A stretch of DNA of 61,829 nt, taken from assembly GCF_001746365.1 (NCBI RefSeq), contig NZ_MJAJ01000016.1:1-61829 (forward strand). The letters are read 5' to 3'. Positions 42,592 to 51,344 of the stretch are shown here, one piece after another (positions within the stretch are counted from its first letter, which is position 1; every line of letters begins with the position of its first letter). The translations under genes were made by a program, and so were the position numbers. The notes below the pieces were generated by a model. The model was not told the DNA's origin. It ran no database searches and worked only from the letters and a program-made list of their open reading frames with translations. This DNA is from Streptomyces sp. LUP30. Lineage in GTDB: Bacteria > Actinomycetota > Actinomycetes > Streptomycetales > Streptomycetaceae.

Positions 42592-43343
42592 TCGAGAATC
42601 CAAGCCTCGGAACCGACTGTTGCCAGCAACTCCCGTAGAGATGCGGGAGTGCGCCAGGACTCTCCCGGTCGGGTCCTGTGACACATGCGGTGGCAGTTGG
42701 CGCACACGCAGGCCAGGTCGTCGAGTGCCGTCTCACGGTTGCCGGAAACGTGGAGGGGGGTGACGTGATGCACTTCGATGTACCCATCGCCCAGGTCTCC
42801 GTATGTGCGAGCGAAATCGAAGTCGCATACCTCGCACCGGAGCGGCCCTCCGTCTTGGCGTACTCGAGCGATTTTCTGAGCGCGAAGCTTCGAGTTGCGT
42901 TCGCGAGAGAGGGCCCAGCGAGCGAGTAGACGTCCTTCGACGGCGCTGACACCGGTCTCGTCGACTTCGTCGGGTTGAGGGGGAATGCGATGCAACTCGC
43001 CCGATCCGATGCCCTCTTCGATAGTTTTTGCGGCCTGAAGCATCACAGCCTCGCGCTCGGTAAAGGCATCGATCATGACCAGCGTGGGTTTGCCACAGCG
43101 CGTCGCCTTACCGGGATAGGACTGATGATTGGTCATGAAGTCAGTGGTCTTACGGCTGACGCTGTCAGGGGAGCGGAAGCTCGGCAGTGCAAGCACGTCA
43201 GACCTGTGAATGGGAAGTGAGCGGAGAAGATCCGACAACTCATGCACCCTGGGGTCGCTGGTGCGCAACTCGCGCCAGGCGTTCTTCACAACTAGGGCCC
43301 CGGCCAACACGAGTTCGTCTTCTGTCCACGCTGGTATTCGCAT
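42576..43343 (-). CDS. McrA-like HNH endonuclease
   Basis: 255 residues. The N-terminal half (WTEDELVLAGALVVKNAWRELRTSDPRVHELSDLLRSLP, then FRSPDSVSRKTTDFM) is the recognition-like domain common in HNH restriction proteins with the RNPxxVxxKL pattern. The C-terminal HNH domain is complete: Cys170 and Cys173 (RCEVCDFDF), YIEVHHVTPLH with His192/193, and ACVCANCHRMCHR with Asn216 and His222. It most resembles the McrA/ScoMcrA group, which cuts DNA carrying modified bases or phosphorothioates. It lies close to a C5-methyltransferase, so its target should differ from that methylation. Confidence 0.85.
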   Translation of the reverse strand: MRIPAWTEDELVLAGALVVKNAWRELRTSDPRVHELSDLLRSLPIHRSDVLALPSFRSPDSVSRKTTDFMTNHQSYPGKATRCGKPTLVMIDAFTEREAVMLQAAKTIEEGIGSGELHRIPPQPDEVDETGVSAVEGRLLARWALSRERNSKLRAQKIARVRQDGGPLRCEVCDFDFARTYGDLGDGYIEVHHVTPLHVSGNRETALDDLACVCANCHRMCHRTRPGESWRTPASLRELLATVGSEAWILDQASS

Positions 43344-43395
43344 GAGGCAGATCGTACGAGCCTCGGGGGAGGCAGGTACCGGAGACCTTAAAGCC

Positions 43396-44409
43396 TTACA
43401 GGTTCTCAGGCAGCAAAATCATCAACGACTTGTCCGCCTCGGCCTGTTCGATGCGCGAGTTGTACTCGGTGAGCAGTTCTCGAAGCCGGTCCCGTACGCC
43501 GCTCTTCGAGAAGCCTCCGATTTCCTCGATGTTCGTCCCCACGAAATCCTCGATGGACTGGATGGCGACGCGTTCGGCCAAGCCGTAGTTCTCGGCGAGT
43601 TGGGCGGCTGCGGCGACGCGGGCCTCGGGGACAAGCACACGAGGGCGGTAGCCGTGGTTGAGGTTGTCGACGCAGCGGTCGAGGAAGACTTTCTCACCAG
43701 GGGACATGGTGACGTGGATGGCGGTGTCACCGATCTGGTAGTCGCCTGCGCGTCCGGTCTGGACGTCGGCGGTGGTGTAGCTCTCGACGTTCACGTCCTC
43801 GTCGGGAAAGCGAATCTTGAGCTTTGCGCCGACGAGATGTTGTGCGATCGCGCCGGCCGTGTTGCCTCCGCGTAGGCGGCCCGCCTCTATGAGGGCTGCG
43901 ACGGTGGTGCGGACGGGGTTGTCGGGGTTGATCTCGGCCTCAATGCGCTTGCGCCCGAAAAAGTCCTCGCGGACGCGTTCGACGAACCAGGCCTGGAGGA
44001 GCGCGGCCAGCGCGGCACGCTCGATGTCCGTGACATCGTTCAACCCAGCCGTGTCTCCCGCGGAGTTCAGGAGTTCGGCCAAGGCGTCGGCGTGGTTGAG
44101 GGTGGCGCGCGAGGTGCGGCCGCCTTCGCTGGTGAACTTGCGTGCCTCACCGTGTTGGGCGAGCAGCTTCTGGGCCTGCGGGCCGCTCGCCGTCTTCACC
44201 TGGGACGGGGTTCTGTAATGCTCGGGTTGGAGAGGGAAGTGCCCAGCAAGGAACTCCGTCATGTAGAGCCCTGCGCACATGACGTTGGAGTTGACGTTGC
44301 CCTTACCGTCACGCTGCTGCTCGTACCAGGTCCCAAGCGCAGCTGCGAGCGCGTCCGCAGCCGTTTCCACCGGCTCGGTGACGGCGTGAGGTGACGGTGG
44401 AAGGACCAT
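43396..44409 (-). CDS. DUF4928-like restriction endonuclease
   Basis: 337 residues, with AGGAGGCACC before the ATG. The N-terminal helical part (AADALAAALGTWYEQQRDGKGNVNSNVMCAGLYMTEFL) and a core RAGDYQIGDTAIHVTMSPGEKVFLDRCVDNLNHGYRPRVLVPE fit DUF4928, in which GD...h-V-T is the degenerate PD-(D/E)xK core. The family occurs next to C5 cytosine methyltransferases as their cognate endonuclease. Here it follows such a gene by 108 bases on the same strand. It is likely the restriction half of a type II system. Its cleavage site is unknown. Confidence 0.75.
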   Translation of the reverse strand: MVLPPSPHAVTEPVETAADALAAALGTWYEQQRDGKGNVNSNVMCAGLYMTEFLAGHFPLQPEHYRTPSQVKTASGPQAQKLLAQHGEARKFTSEGGRTSRATLNHADALAELLNSAGDTAGLNDVTDIERAALAALLQAWFVERVREDFFGRKRIEAEINPDNPVRTTVAALIEAGRLRGGNTAGAIAQHLVGAKLKIRFPDEDVNVESYTTADVQTGRAGDYQIGDTAIHVTMSPGEKVFLDRCVDNLNHGYRPRVLVPEARVAAAAQLAENYGLAERVAIQSIEDFVGTNIEEIGGFSKSGVRDRLRELLTEYNSRIEQAEADKSLMILLPENL

Positions 44410-44517
44410 GGGTGCCTCCTGGCATAGGCAGACGAAAGTGTTGGGGCGGCGTAGGGCGGAACCTGCCGCAGGGAGGAAGACGAAAACGTCGAGGTCGTTC
44501 CCAGTTGCATGCCCGGT

Positions 44518-45738
44518 CTATGGCGAGGAAGCGCCCCGCTGAGTGGGGAGTGCGTCAAGGTCCCGGGCCGCGGCGAGCAGCGGGCGGAGATAGTGCTCCG
44601 CGAGCCAAGCCACTGCGTCCACGCACACCGCGTCCCCGAATCCCATGATCGCCTGGTTGCGCTTCACGGGCAGGGTGTAGTCCGGGGCACCCATGAGCTT
44701 GGCGTACTCCCGCGCTGTCATCCAGCGGACACGTAGCGGCTCGCCCTTCTGCAGGCGGACGACGGCCTGCTTCGAGGAGCCGCCGCGGGCGGTGCGCAGG
44801 CAGCCTGCTACGTCGTCGCCGCGGATCTCCCATGCAGGGACGCCGTTCCGAGTGCGACGGTACGCGGTTCGATAGGAAGGCTCGGGCTCACGTCTGAGCT
44901 GCTCCACGCGGGCCTGGTTGAGTCCCGAGAGCTGGCCTTCGAAGTGGAGGACTCGCTTCTCGTCCCACCACTCGACGTAAGGGTCGTCGTCGGGGTCGAC
45001 GAGGTCGGTCCATCCGGCGGTGCGGAAGGCAGGAGGGTCCTCGTCGAGGAGAGTGCGGTGGGTCGTGAGGCTCACATCGTCGAGGACCTGGTCGAGCCAG
45101 GACGGGCGCAGCTCAGTGTTGCGGCGCTCGTCTGCCGGGAGCGTTCTCCCGAGGCTGGCGACGATGAACAGGCGCGGTCTTGACTGCGGCACGAAGCGAC
45201 GGCCGTCCAGCGTGACGACGTCAGCCCAGTAGCCAAGGTCGTTCAACCGCTTGATGGCGGCCTTCATGTCGGCGCCCCGGTGACTTGTGGCGAAGCCGTT
45301 CACGTTCTCCAAGGCGATCACGGAGGGCTTCTCGTCGTCGCGCTCACCCATGGCTGCGATCACATCGGTGAAGTCCCAGAACGTACTCGAGTGCTTGCCG
45401 GCGAGTCCCGAGCGCCCCCCGGCGAGCGAGAGGTCCGTGCAGGGGAAGGATGCCCAGGCGAGGTCGACCCGGCCAGGCGCCAGCTCGGAACGGATGTCGG
45501 TCGCGATCTCACGGATGTCCCGCAGGACATAGTGGTCCTCGGCGTCGGCGAAGTGTCCCTTGTACATACTGTGTTTTTGGGCGTCCAGATCGTTGGCCCA
45601 GGTGACCTTGAACCCTCCCGCCCGCTCCAGTCCCAAGCGGGCGAGGCCGATCCCGGCGAAGAATTCAGCGACCTCGTAGGGCGGGGAGGCGGCCGTCGAG
45701 GCGGTGGAGTCAGGATCAGAGGGGAGCACTGTGGTCAC
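44518..45738 (-). CDS. C5-cytosine DNA methyltransferase (Dcm family)
   Basis: 406 residues from GTG (MTTVLPSDPD). Motif I FFAGIG (26-31), motif II-type WANDLDAQKH, motif IV SFPCTDLSLAG with the catalytic Cys100, motif VI ALENVNG (Glu144), motif VIII QSRPRLF, and motif X MGFGDAVCVDAV. The target recognition region lies between VIII and IX. It methylates cytosine in one double-stranded site. It is divergent from vsr and upstream of the DUF4928 nuclease, forming a methylase-endonuclease-Vsr set. Confidence 0.95.
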   Translation of the reverse strand: MTTVLPSDPDSTASTAASPPYEVAEFFAGIGLARLGLERAGGFKVTWANDLDAQKHSMYKGHFADAEDHYVLRDIREIATDIRSELAPGRVDLAWASFPCTDLSLAGGRSGLAGKHSSTFWDFTDVIAAMGERDDEKPSVIALENVNGFATSHRGADMKAAIKRLNDLGYWADVVTLDGRRFVPQSRPRLFIVASLGRTLPADERRNTELRPSWLDQVLDDVSLTTHRTLLDEDPPAFRTAGWTDLVDPDDDPYVEWWDEKRVLHFEGQLSGLNQARVEQLRREPEPSYRTAYRRTRNGVPAWEIRGDDVAGCLRTARGGSSKQAVVRLQKGEPLRVRWMTAREYAKLMGAPDYTLPVKRNQAIMGFGDAVCVDAVAWLAEHYLRPLLAAARDLDALPTQRGASSP

Positions 45739-45836
45739 TCGGCGATGGTACGGGAGGGCACCGACAATCACGGTGTGCGGACGGTATCGAGGGATCTCCC
45801 GGGACGGATGCGGCGCGCCCGCATTACGGTGTTGTC

Positions 45837-46337
45837 ATGGATGGGGAAGAGTCCGAGGCCGGTGAGAAGGGCACGATGGCCGAGAGGGGATCCTGGGCCT
45901 CCTCCGATGCCGTACGGGCCAGCATGCGGGCGAACAAGAGCCGCGACACGAAACCGGAGCTCGCCCTGCGGCGTGCGGTCCACGCGCGCGGGCTGCGCTA
46001 TCGGGTCGCCGCCCGCCCGATCAAAGAACTGCGGCGAACCGCGGATCTGCTGTTCACCAAGGCGCGGGTCGCGGTCTTCCTCGACGGGTGCTTTTGGCAC
46101 GGCTGCCCGGAGCACCACACCGTCGCCGTGCGCAACGGCGGCTACTGGGCATCGAAGGTGGAGCGCAACCGGGCACGGGACATGGACACGGACCAGCGGC
46201 TCAGCGAGGCCGGCTGGGCGGTCGTACGGGTATGGGAGCACGAGGACCCCGTTCAGGCGGCGGTTCGAGTCGAGAAGGCCGTCACCGAGGCGAGACGGAT
46301 TACTCTGCGCCACACTGCGCCTCCCCCGGAAAGCTAG
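45837..46337 (+). CDS. Very short patch repair (Vsr) endonuclease
   Basis: 166 residues. The Vsr fold is clear: MRANKSRDTKPELALRRAVHARGLRYRV with Glu41, TADLLFTKARVAVFLDGCFWHGCPEHH with the metal-binding Asp70 and histidines around 88-94, then the WASKVERNRARDMDTDQRLSEAGWAVVRVWEHE end. Vsr nicks at T:G mismatches caused by deamination of 5-methylcytosine. It is divergent from the methyltransferase gene, as expected. Its stop codon overlaps that of the convergent DUF3883 gene: they share the palindrome CTAG. Confidence 0.95.
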   Translation: MDGEESEAGEKGTMAERGSWASSDAVRASMRANKSRDTKPELALRRAVHARGLRYRVAARPIKELRRTADLLFTKARVAVFLDGCFWHGCPEHHTVAVRNGGYWASKVERNRARDMDTDQRLSEAGWAVVRVWEHEDPVQAAVRVEKAVTEARRITLRHTAPPPES

Positions 46338-47302
46338 GCGTGCGTCTGATCGCGGCGGGGCCGCCGTCCTGCCTCCTGGCGGGGCAGGATTCGGCCTCGC
46401 AGGCCAGGCGCGCTGAAGTCTGGGGCAGGCTTCAGGCCGGCGGACTCCCAGGCGGTCGTCGGCGGGGTGAGTAGGGCGGACTGATCCCAGACGAAGGCGC
46501 GCGTGTCCTCGGGCACGAGGTCGCGCAGGACCCGCGGAGTGAGCTGCAGCACGTCGACGATGTGGCTGGGGTCCAAAACGTCGGCGGTAAACGCCGACGG
46601 GTGGAAGACCACCTGGACGAGACGCCAGGAGTCCGGGCGGCGCTGGGAGGTCTCGAACTCGTGGCGTGTGAGGTGGAAGCCTCCGCGCGTCTCGGGCCCA
46701 GCTCCCTTCACCTCGATCTGCTTGGGCGGCGGGTCGAACACCTCCACGTCGTAACCGTAGGTGTCCGAGACGAGAGACACTTGCGCGACCTGGCGGCCCG
46801 CTCGCCGCAGAGCGGAGACGACGACGGCCTCCGCGGCCGCTCCCAGACGTTCGCGCCAGGCCTCCTCTTCCGAGTTGCGGCGCTGGACGGCGGCGTCGAA
46901 CAACAGAGCGTCCAGATCAGGCTCCAGCCAGGCGAGCGCCGCGAGGTCGGCCGAGGGAATGTAGTCGCGCACGACGACTCCTGAGCGGACAGCCGATGCC
47001 AGCCAGGATGGAGGAGACGCCGCCAGCAGCACCCGCGCTGTCGCCTTCGGGGCGCCGTAATCCTGGAGAGCGAGGGCGCGCAACTGCTCCGCCGCCTGCA
47101 TGCCGTCGTCTGTTTCCTCGGCGAGACCGTGCAGGACAAGCGTGCGCACAATCGTGCGCAGGTCCAGTGACCGAGCCCAGAAGGGCGCCTGCTCCGTGGC
47201 TGCTCGCGCCCATTTCTCGGCGTCGTATCGCGGTGCCCTGACGGCCGCGTGGGCCAGGAGCAGCACGCCGAAGGTCAGGCCGTGGCTGGGCAGCAACCTC
47301 AT
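46334..47302 (-). CDS. DUF3883 protein with PD-(D/E)xK core
   Basis: 322 residues. The N-terminal 140 residues are helical and unrecognised. A DUF3883 (NOV C-terminal) domain follows (AEAVVVSALRRAGRQVAQVSLVSDTYGYDVEVFD...QIEVKG). It has an Asp185 (GYD) and Glu197-Val-Lys199 that form a PD-(D/E)xK-like nuclease core, and GGFHLTRHEFETSQRRPDSWRLVQVVF. The start ATG overlaps the stop of the helicase gene (ATGA), so they are translationally coupled. It could be the nuclease of the system, or bind methylated or damaged DNA. Confidence 0.85.
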   Translation of the reverse strand: MRLLPSHGLTFGVLLLAHAAVRAPRYDAEKWARAATEQAPFWARSLDLRTIVRTLVLHGLAEETDDGMQAAEQLRALALQDYGAPKATARVLLAASPPSWLASAVRSGVVVRDYIPSADLAALAWLEPDLDALLFDAAVQRRNSEEEAWRERLGAAAEAVVVSALRRAGRQVAQVSLVSDTYGYDVEVFDPPPKQIEVKGAGPETRGGFHLTRHEFETSQRRPDSWRLVQVVFHPSAFTADVLDPSHIVDVLQLTPRVLRDLVPEDTRAFVWDQSALLTPPTTAWESAGLKPAPDFSAPGLRGRILPRQEAGRRPRRDQTHA

Positions 47303-49182
47303 GGCCGGAGCTGCAGCGCTCGCAGGAGCGCAGTGGCGTCGTCAGCCGCGACTGCCGGGACGCTCTCGTCGGTGTCGGGTTCAGGCAGGGCGGCCCTCAC
47401 CAGGCCAGGATCGTTCATCAGCTGGGACAGTACGACGATCTTCTCCCGAAGCCTGCTGTTCACCGTCTCGTCGATGCTGTCCTGGCTGAGCAGAAGCGTG
47501 AAGCGGGTGACGACGTCTTCGCGGAGCCCGAGACGATGGATGCGGTCCTGACTCTGAAGAAAGTGACCGGCGTTGAAGGTCCGGTCCAGGTAGACCGCGT
47601 TGTGGCACCAATGGTGCAGGCTGACGCCCTCGCCGCAGGCCGCGGGGTTCGCCAAGAGCACATGGCAGGCGGGATCGTTGCGGAAGCGGTCGAACTCCGC
47701 GTCTCGGGTCAGTGCACCGGGCGGCGCCCCGTCAGCGGGGCGCACTCCGCCGTGGACGACCGCCGGGTTGAACTCCTTCAGCTCGCCGCTCAAAAGCTTC
47801 AGGTTCCGCACGAAGGTCGACCACACCAGGACCTTCTCGCCGCGGTCGGCCGCCCCCGACACAATCTGCCGGACTCTGCCGTATTTCCAAGGGGACTCGT
47901 ACGCGGCGTACTGACGTAGGAGATCGCCGAGTGCCTCGTCGCCTCGTACTTCGAGCGGAGGATGGGCGAACTCCGACTGGTCGTGTTCATCGGAGCCGGC
48001 GACCAGCAACGAGGGGTTCGTGGCGGCCTCGAGCAGGTACATCATGATCCGACCGAGTCTACTGAAGTCGCGCCGGTCTTTCGTGGCCAGGGAGAACTCT
48101 CCCCGATAGCGGCCTTCCAACGCCTCGTAGATCGCCTGCTGAATGTGCCCCATCGGCTCGGCGACGATCTCGAACTCGGTTGGAGGCAGCCCCAGCCTGG
48201 ACTTCGGAGTACGGACGAAGTACCGCTGGATGGCCGCGCTGGTCTCTGATACGACGACGGGGTCCCGCCCATTGGCCTCGGTGTATGCGCCGCGTGGAAG
48301 GATCTTGCGGTCCTGCCCGGGATAGAGGAAGCGCATGGGCGCCACGAGGTCGTTCGCGCCCTGCGGCGCTGGGGTCCCAGTGAGCACGTCACGTCGGCGA
48401 GCTGCGAAGGCGAGGTCAAGCACGGCACGGCCGTGCACGCCCGCCTCCCCCTTCTTGATGCGGTGAGCCTCATCTAGCACGACCTGGGTGGGGCGGCGGC
48501 TGATATACGCGCGGATACGATCGTAGTCCGAGGCCACTCGGTTGTAGTTGGTGAGCAGGATGTCCAGATCCTCTCGCAGCAGGGTCCGCGATCCGGTGTG
48601 GACTTCCAGAACGGGCACCGGACTGAGACAGGCGGCCGCATCCTCCTTCCAAGCCTGGAAGGCGGCGATCGGGCCGATCACCAGCAGCTGCTCGACGTCG
48701 CCGCGTGCCCGATTGAGTGCGAATCCGGCCAGTGCGACCGTCGTCTTGCCCGCGCCGGGCACCGAGAAGTCGGCACCGTGCGGAAGGCTCGTCAACCGGG
48801 CCAGGTTCTCCATCTGGAACGGCTTCAGCTGGCGTCGGAACCCGGTCGCGGCGAGTTCCGACGCCAGCGCGTCGGGGTCCATGGCAGACGTGTCCCCCAG
48901 GACCCTGTCTCGCTTCTTGCGATCCTCGGCGAGCGCGCGCAGCTGCCGACCGAGCTCGTCTCCGAACTCGATGGGCTGACGAAAGCGACGCCGAGCGTCG
49001 ACGACGGCCTCCAACTCGGAGAAGAAGACGTCCACGCGGGCCTCGATCACGTCATGCGATCCGCCCACGACGCCCCGGTGCAGCGCCTCCTGCAGCAAGG
49101 CCCATGCGCCGGGGTTCGCTCCCTCGTGTCGACGTAGGACTACGACGGGGCGAACATGCAGCTCCAGTTCGGCGGAGATCAC
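47299..49182 (-). CDS. SNF2-family DEAH helicase
   Basis: 627 residues. About 110 unrecognised N-terminal residues precede the helicase core: LKPFQMENL (Q-like, 119-127), Walker A VPGAGKTT with Lys146, DEAH at 237-240 (VVLDEAHRIKKG), TGTPAPQG, then the second half with VLVWSTFVRNLKLL, ANPAACGEGVSLHHW and SQDRIHRLGL. The SNF2 translocase class moves along double-stranded DNA. Start and stop codons overlap both neighbours (ATGA on each side), so it is the middle of a coupled operon. It has no nuclease domain of its own. Confidence 0.94.
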   Translation of the reverse strand: MISAELELHVRPVVVLRRHEGANPGAWALLQEALHRGVVGGSHDVIEARVDVFFSELEAVVDARRRFRQPIEFGDELGRQLRALAEDRKKRDRVLGDTSAMDPDALASELAATGFRRQLKPFQMENLARLTSLPHGADFSVPGAGKTTVALAGFALNRARGDVEQLLVIGPIAAFQAWKEDAAACLSPVPVLEVHTGSRTLLREDLDILLTNYNRVASDYDRIRAYISRRPTQVVLDEAHRIKKGEAGVHGRAVLDLAFAARRRDVLTGTPAPQGANDLVAPMRFLYPGQDRKILPRGAYTEANGRDPVVVSETSAAIQRYFVRTPKSRLGLPPTEFEIVAEPMGHIQQAIYEALEGRYRGEFSLATKDRRDFSRLGRIMMYLLEAATNPSLLVAGSDEHDQSEFAHPPLEVRGDEALGDLLRQYAAYESPWKYGRVRQIVSGAADRGEKVLVWSTFVRNLKLLSGELKEFNPAVVHGGVRPADGAPPGALTRDAEFDRFRNDPACHVLLANPAACGEGVSLHHWCHNAVYLDRTFNAGHFLQSQDRIHRLGLREDVVTRFTLLLSQDSIDETVNSRLREKIVVLSQLMNDPGLVRAALPEPDTDESVPAVAADDATALLRALQLRP

Positions 49183-50495
49183 GAAGAGTCCCGAAGCTCG
49201 GAGACGAGCTTCGTGATCCGGTCGATCTCGCTCTGGAACGCCTCTTCGTCCCAGGCAGGGTGGGCGCGGCCCTTGCTGAGCAGCGACGGGATGCGCTCAA
49301 GTTCCTTGAGCGCCTTGTCCACTCGCTGCAACGGGGCGTCCACGGTGTTCTGCTCGCGGTTGCGCTCCTCCGCCTCACGGGCGGCGGCGTTCACCGCTCC
49401 GGACAGACTGCCCAGCACGCTCTTCATGGGCACGGAGGAGCCGTCGGGTAGCTTGACGACGGCCTCGGGCCGTCGGGTGACAACGAGGCTGAGGACGTCC
49501 TCGACTACTGACATCTGAGAGTCGTCTTCTCCCAAGAAGTCACTCAGCGGGTCGTCCTCATCCGTCGTGTGCTCCGCGCTCTTCGCAGTGGCGAGCACCC
49601 CCGCGAGAGCGGACTCGCCCAGGAGCTCCCTCTCGACCAGCGTCTCCGCGTCCTCGCACCGAAGATGTCTCAGCTGGCGATAGTTCGCTCCGGCGAGTAT
49701 GCCCAGGAAGTAGCTCTTCTTGACGCTCTCGGCCTCCTCGCGAGGCTTGTTGCGGATGTGCTTAGCCAGCTCCTCGAAGGCGGATTCGTTCTCGGTGAAG
49801 TCGATGGGCAGACGAGTTCCCTGCGATTGGTTTACCAACTGGTGTACCAGCAAGAGCTTTTCGTACTGTCCCTGTACATCCCGCTTGGCTCGGTGCATGC
49901 GCTGCGCGGTCTTGTCCCAGTCGCAGCCTGACAGCTCGTAGATCTCTTCGATCATCATCGCCTCGTTGATCCAGGAGTAGTCCTCCCGGAAGTCTCGAGC
50001 GACCTGGAGCTCGGCCTCGAGGATCAGGATCTCCTCGGGAGTCGCGTCTGAGGGCAGAACGAGGCAGCGCACGTAGGCGAAGTCCGGGTGCTTTTCGCGT
50101 GTGAGCGCGCGCAGGGCGGCAGTCCTGCGGTTCCCATTGATCAGCACGCCATCAGCCGTGACGATCGCTGGCTCCTTCTGACCGCGCGCCAGGAGGTCGT
50201 CCTTCAGCTCGTCGAACTTCGATTGCCGAGCGAGGATGAGGAACTGTGCCTCCTGCGCGGCCGAACCGAGAGGGTCGGACGTGAACAGGTCTTTCTGTCC
50301 ACGCTGTTGGGCTTCTCGTTGTTGTTCGGCCTTCGTGCGATGGTTCTGCGTCGAGAACCGGACCCAGTCGACGGGAAGTTCGACGAGGGGCATGTTCTTG
50401 TTCGTTCGCGGCCAAGCCGACAGGGGGACGTCGCCGTCGGCCTGACGCGCGGCCAGGAAAGCACGGCGGTCGGGGTCTACCAGGGAAACGCTCAC
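49179..50495 (-). CDS. ParB-like protein
   Basis: 438 residues. The ParB/Srx-like motif is GVLINGNRRTAALRAL (116-131), preceded by VELPVDWVRFSTQNHRT. Long helical segments follow, with a DNA-binding-like middle (EEIYELSGCDWDKTAQRMHRAKRDVQGQYEKLL, a ParB-like helix-turn-helix stretch) and a helical tail. ParB-fold proteins hydrolyse CTP or ATP and can be modified or act as nucleases. Its stop overlaps the helicase start. The gene ahead of it ends three bases upstream. Its probable role is site recognition or loading of the helicase. Confidence 0.87.
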   Translation of the reverse strand: MSVSLVDPDRRAFLAARQADGDVPLSAWPRTNKNMPLVELPVDWVRFSTQNHRTKAEQQREAQQRGQKDLFTSDPLGSAAQEAQFLILARQSKFDELKDDLLARGQKEPAIVTADGVLINGNRRTAALRALTREKHPDFAYVRCLVLPSDATPEEILILEAELQVARDFREDYSWINEAMMIEEIYELSGCDWDKTAQRMHRAKRDVQGQYEKLLLVHQLVNQSQGTRLPIDFTENESAFEELAKHIRNKPREEAESVKKSYFLGILAGANYRQLRHLRCEDAETLVERELLGESALAGVLATAKSAEHTTDEDDPLSDFLGEDDSQMSVVEDVLSLVVTRRPEAVVKLPDGSSVPMKSVLGSLSGAVNAAAREAEERNREQNTVDAPLQRVDKALKELERIPSLLSKGRAHPAWDEEAFQSEIDRITKLVSELRDSS

Positions 50496-50498
50496 AGC

Positions 50499-51344
50499 TC
50501 AGCTCCTGAATGTCGTGACTTGAGCGGGGCCGAACCGCGAGGTGATCACCGTGCGCTTGGTCTTACGCTCGCCAGCTTGGAACCCCACGTGGCCGGTGAA
50601 GAGAGCAGCTTTCTCGGCTGGAACGCCGAAGGCGCCGAGCAGCAGTTCAGGGAACCGTCGCTGCGTGGCTCCGTCCCAGTTCCAGGATGACCCGTTCGGC
50701 GAGTCGTCCGGCATCACGTAGATGCACGGCGGCGGCACGGCTTGGCCGTCGAAGTCGGCGGCGTACTGCGACTTCGGGCATCGCCGGCTGACAGTGCCGC
50801 ACAAGCCGCTCTGGAAGATGACTCCGTCCAGCATCTTCCGGGGTTCCGAGAAGAACACCTTGCGCAGGCGGCCGACGCCCTTGACGACGTCGCTGCCCGG
50901 GTTACGAGTCATCCCGTCGTTGACCCACCACAGATAGGCCTCCTGCGCCCACTCGGGAACCTTCCAGTTCACGCTGCTGTGTGTGCCGTCCGGGGCACCC
51001 TTCTGGATGACGGCGACGTCCCCGAGACCCTTGACCGTGAGTCGGTAAACGGTCCCGTCCCCCTGCTTCGGGATCTCGAGCGCCGTGGCGATTCCCCGGT
51101 CTACGAGCCCTTGCAGCATCGTCGCCACGAAGTCGCGACGAGGGGAGTTCTTGGCGCTTTTGCGGCCCCTGATCTGCTCGATGGCGGTGGGAAGGGCGGC
51201 GGAGAACTCCTGTTGCGTCAAGCCGTGTTGCATCAGGAGTGCCGGATGTCCGCCCAAGTCCTGGATGAGCCGGACCACTGCGTCCACCACTGCTTCCGGC
51301 GGCACTCCCGCGTGGCGGCAGGGCGCGGCGTCGTCGGTCTCCAT
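50499..51344 (-). CDS. Unknown protein heading the ParB-SNF2 operon
   Basis: 281 residues from the ATG giving METDDAAPC, ten bases after a GGGGGGA stretch; the frame is open upstream to 51479 without a better start. No known family was recognised. The N-terminal part has helix patterns (AVVDAVVRLIQDLGGHPALLMQHGLTQQEFSAAL, like a winged-helix head). The centre has DGVIFQSGLCGTVSRRCP with two cysteines, then AADFDGQAVPPPCIYVMPDDSP. It is the first gene of the tightly packed operon, three bases before the ParB-like gene. It could be a restriction enzyme or an adaptor; I cannot tell. Confidence 0.65.
   Translation of the reverse strand: METDDAAPCRHAGVPPEAVVDAVVRLIQDLGGHPALLMQHGLTQQEFSAALPTAIEQIRGRKSAKNSPRRDFVATMLQGLVDRGIATALEIPKQGDGTVYRLTVKGLGDVAVIQKGAPDGTHSSVNWKVPEWAQEAYLWWVNDGMTRNPGSDVVKGVGRLRKVFFSEPRKMLDGVIFQSGLCGTVSRRCPKSQYAADFDGQAVPPPCIYVMPDDSPNGSSWNWDGATQRRFPELLLGAFGVPAEKAALFTGHVGFQAGERKTKRTVITSRFGPAQVTTFRS

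Noticed and set aside
39865..51344. Named defense systems such as DISARM, BREX, Druantia, Zorya, Hachiman or the Z1-MutL-Dcm-Vsr system
   Set aside because: The marker genes (DUF1998, phospholipase D, PglZ, ZorA/B, DUF1837, Z1, MutL) are absent. Only single shared parts (Dcm, Vsr, helicase) occur.
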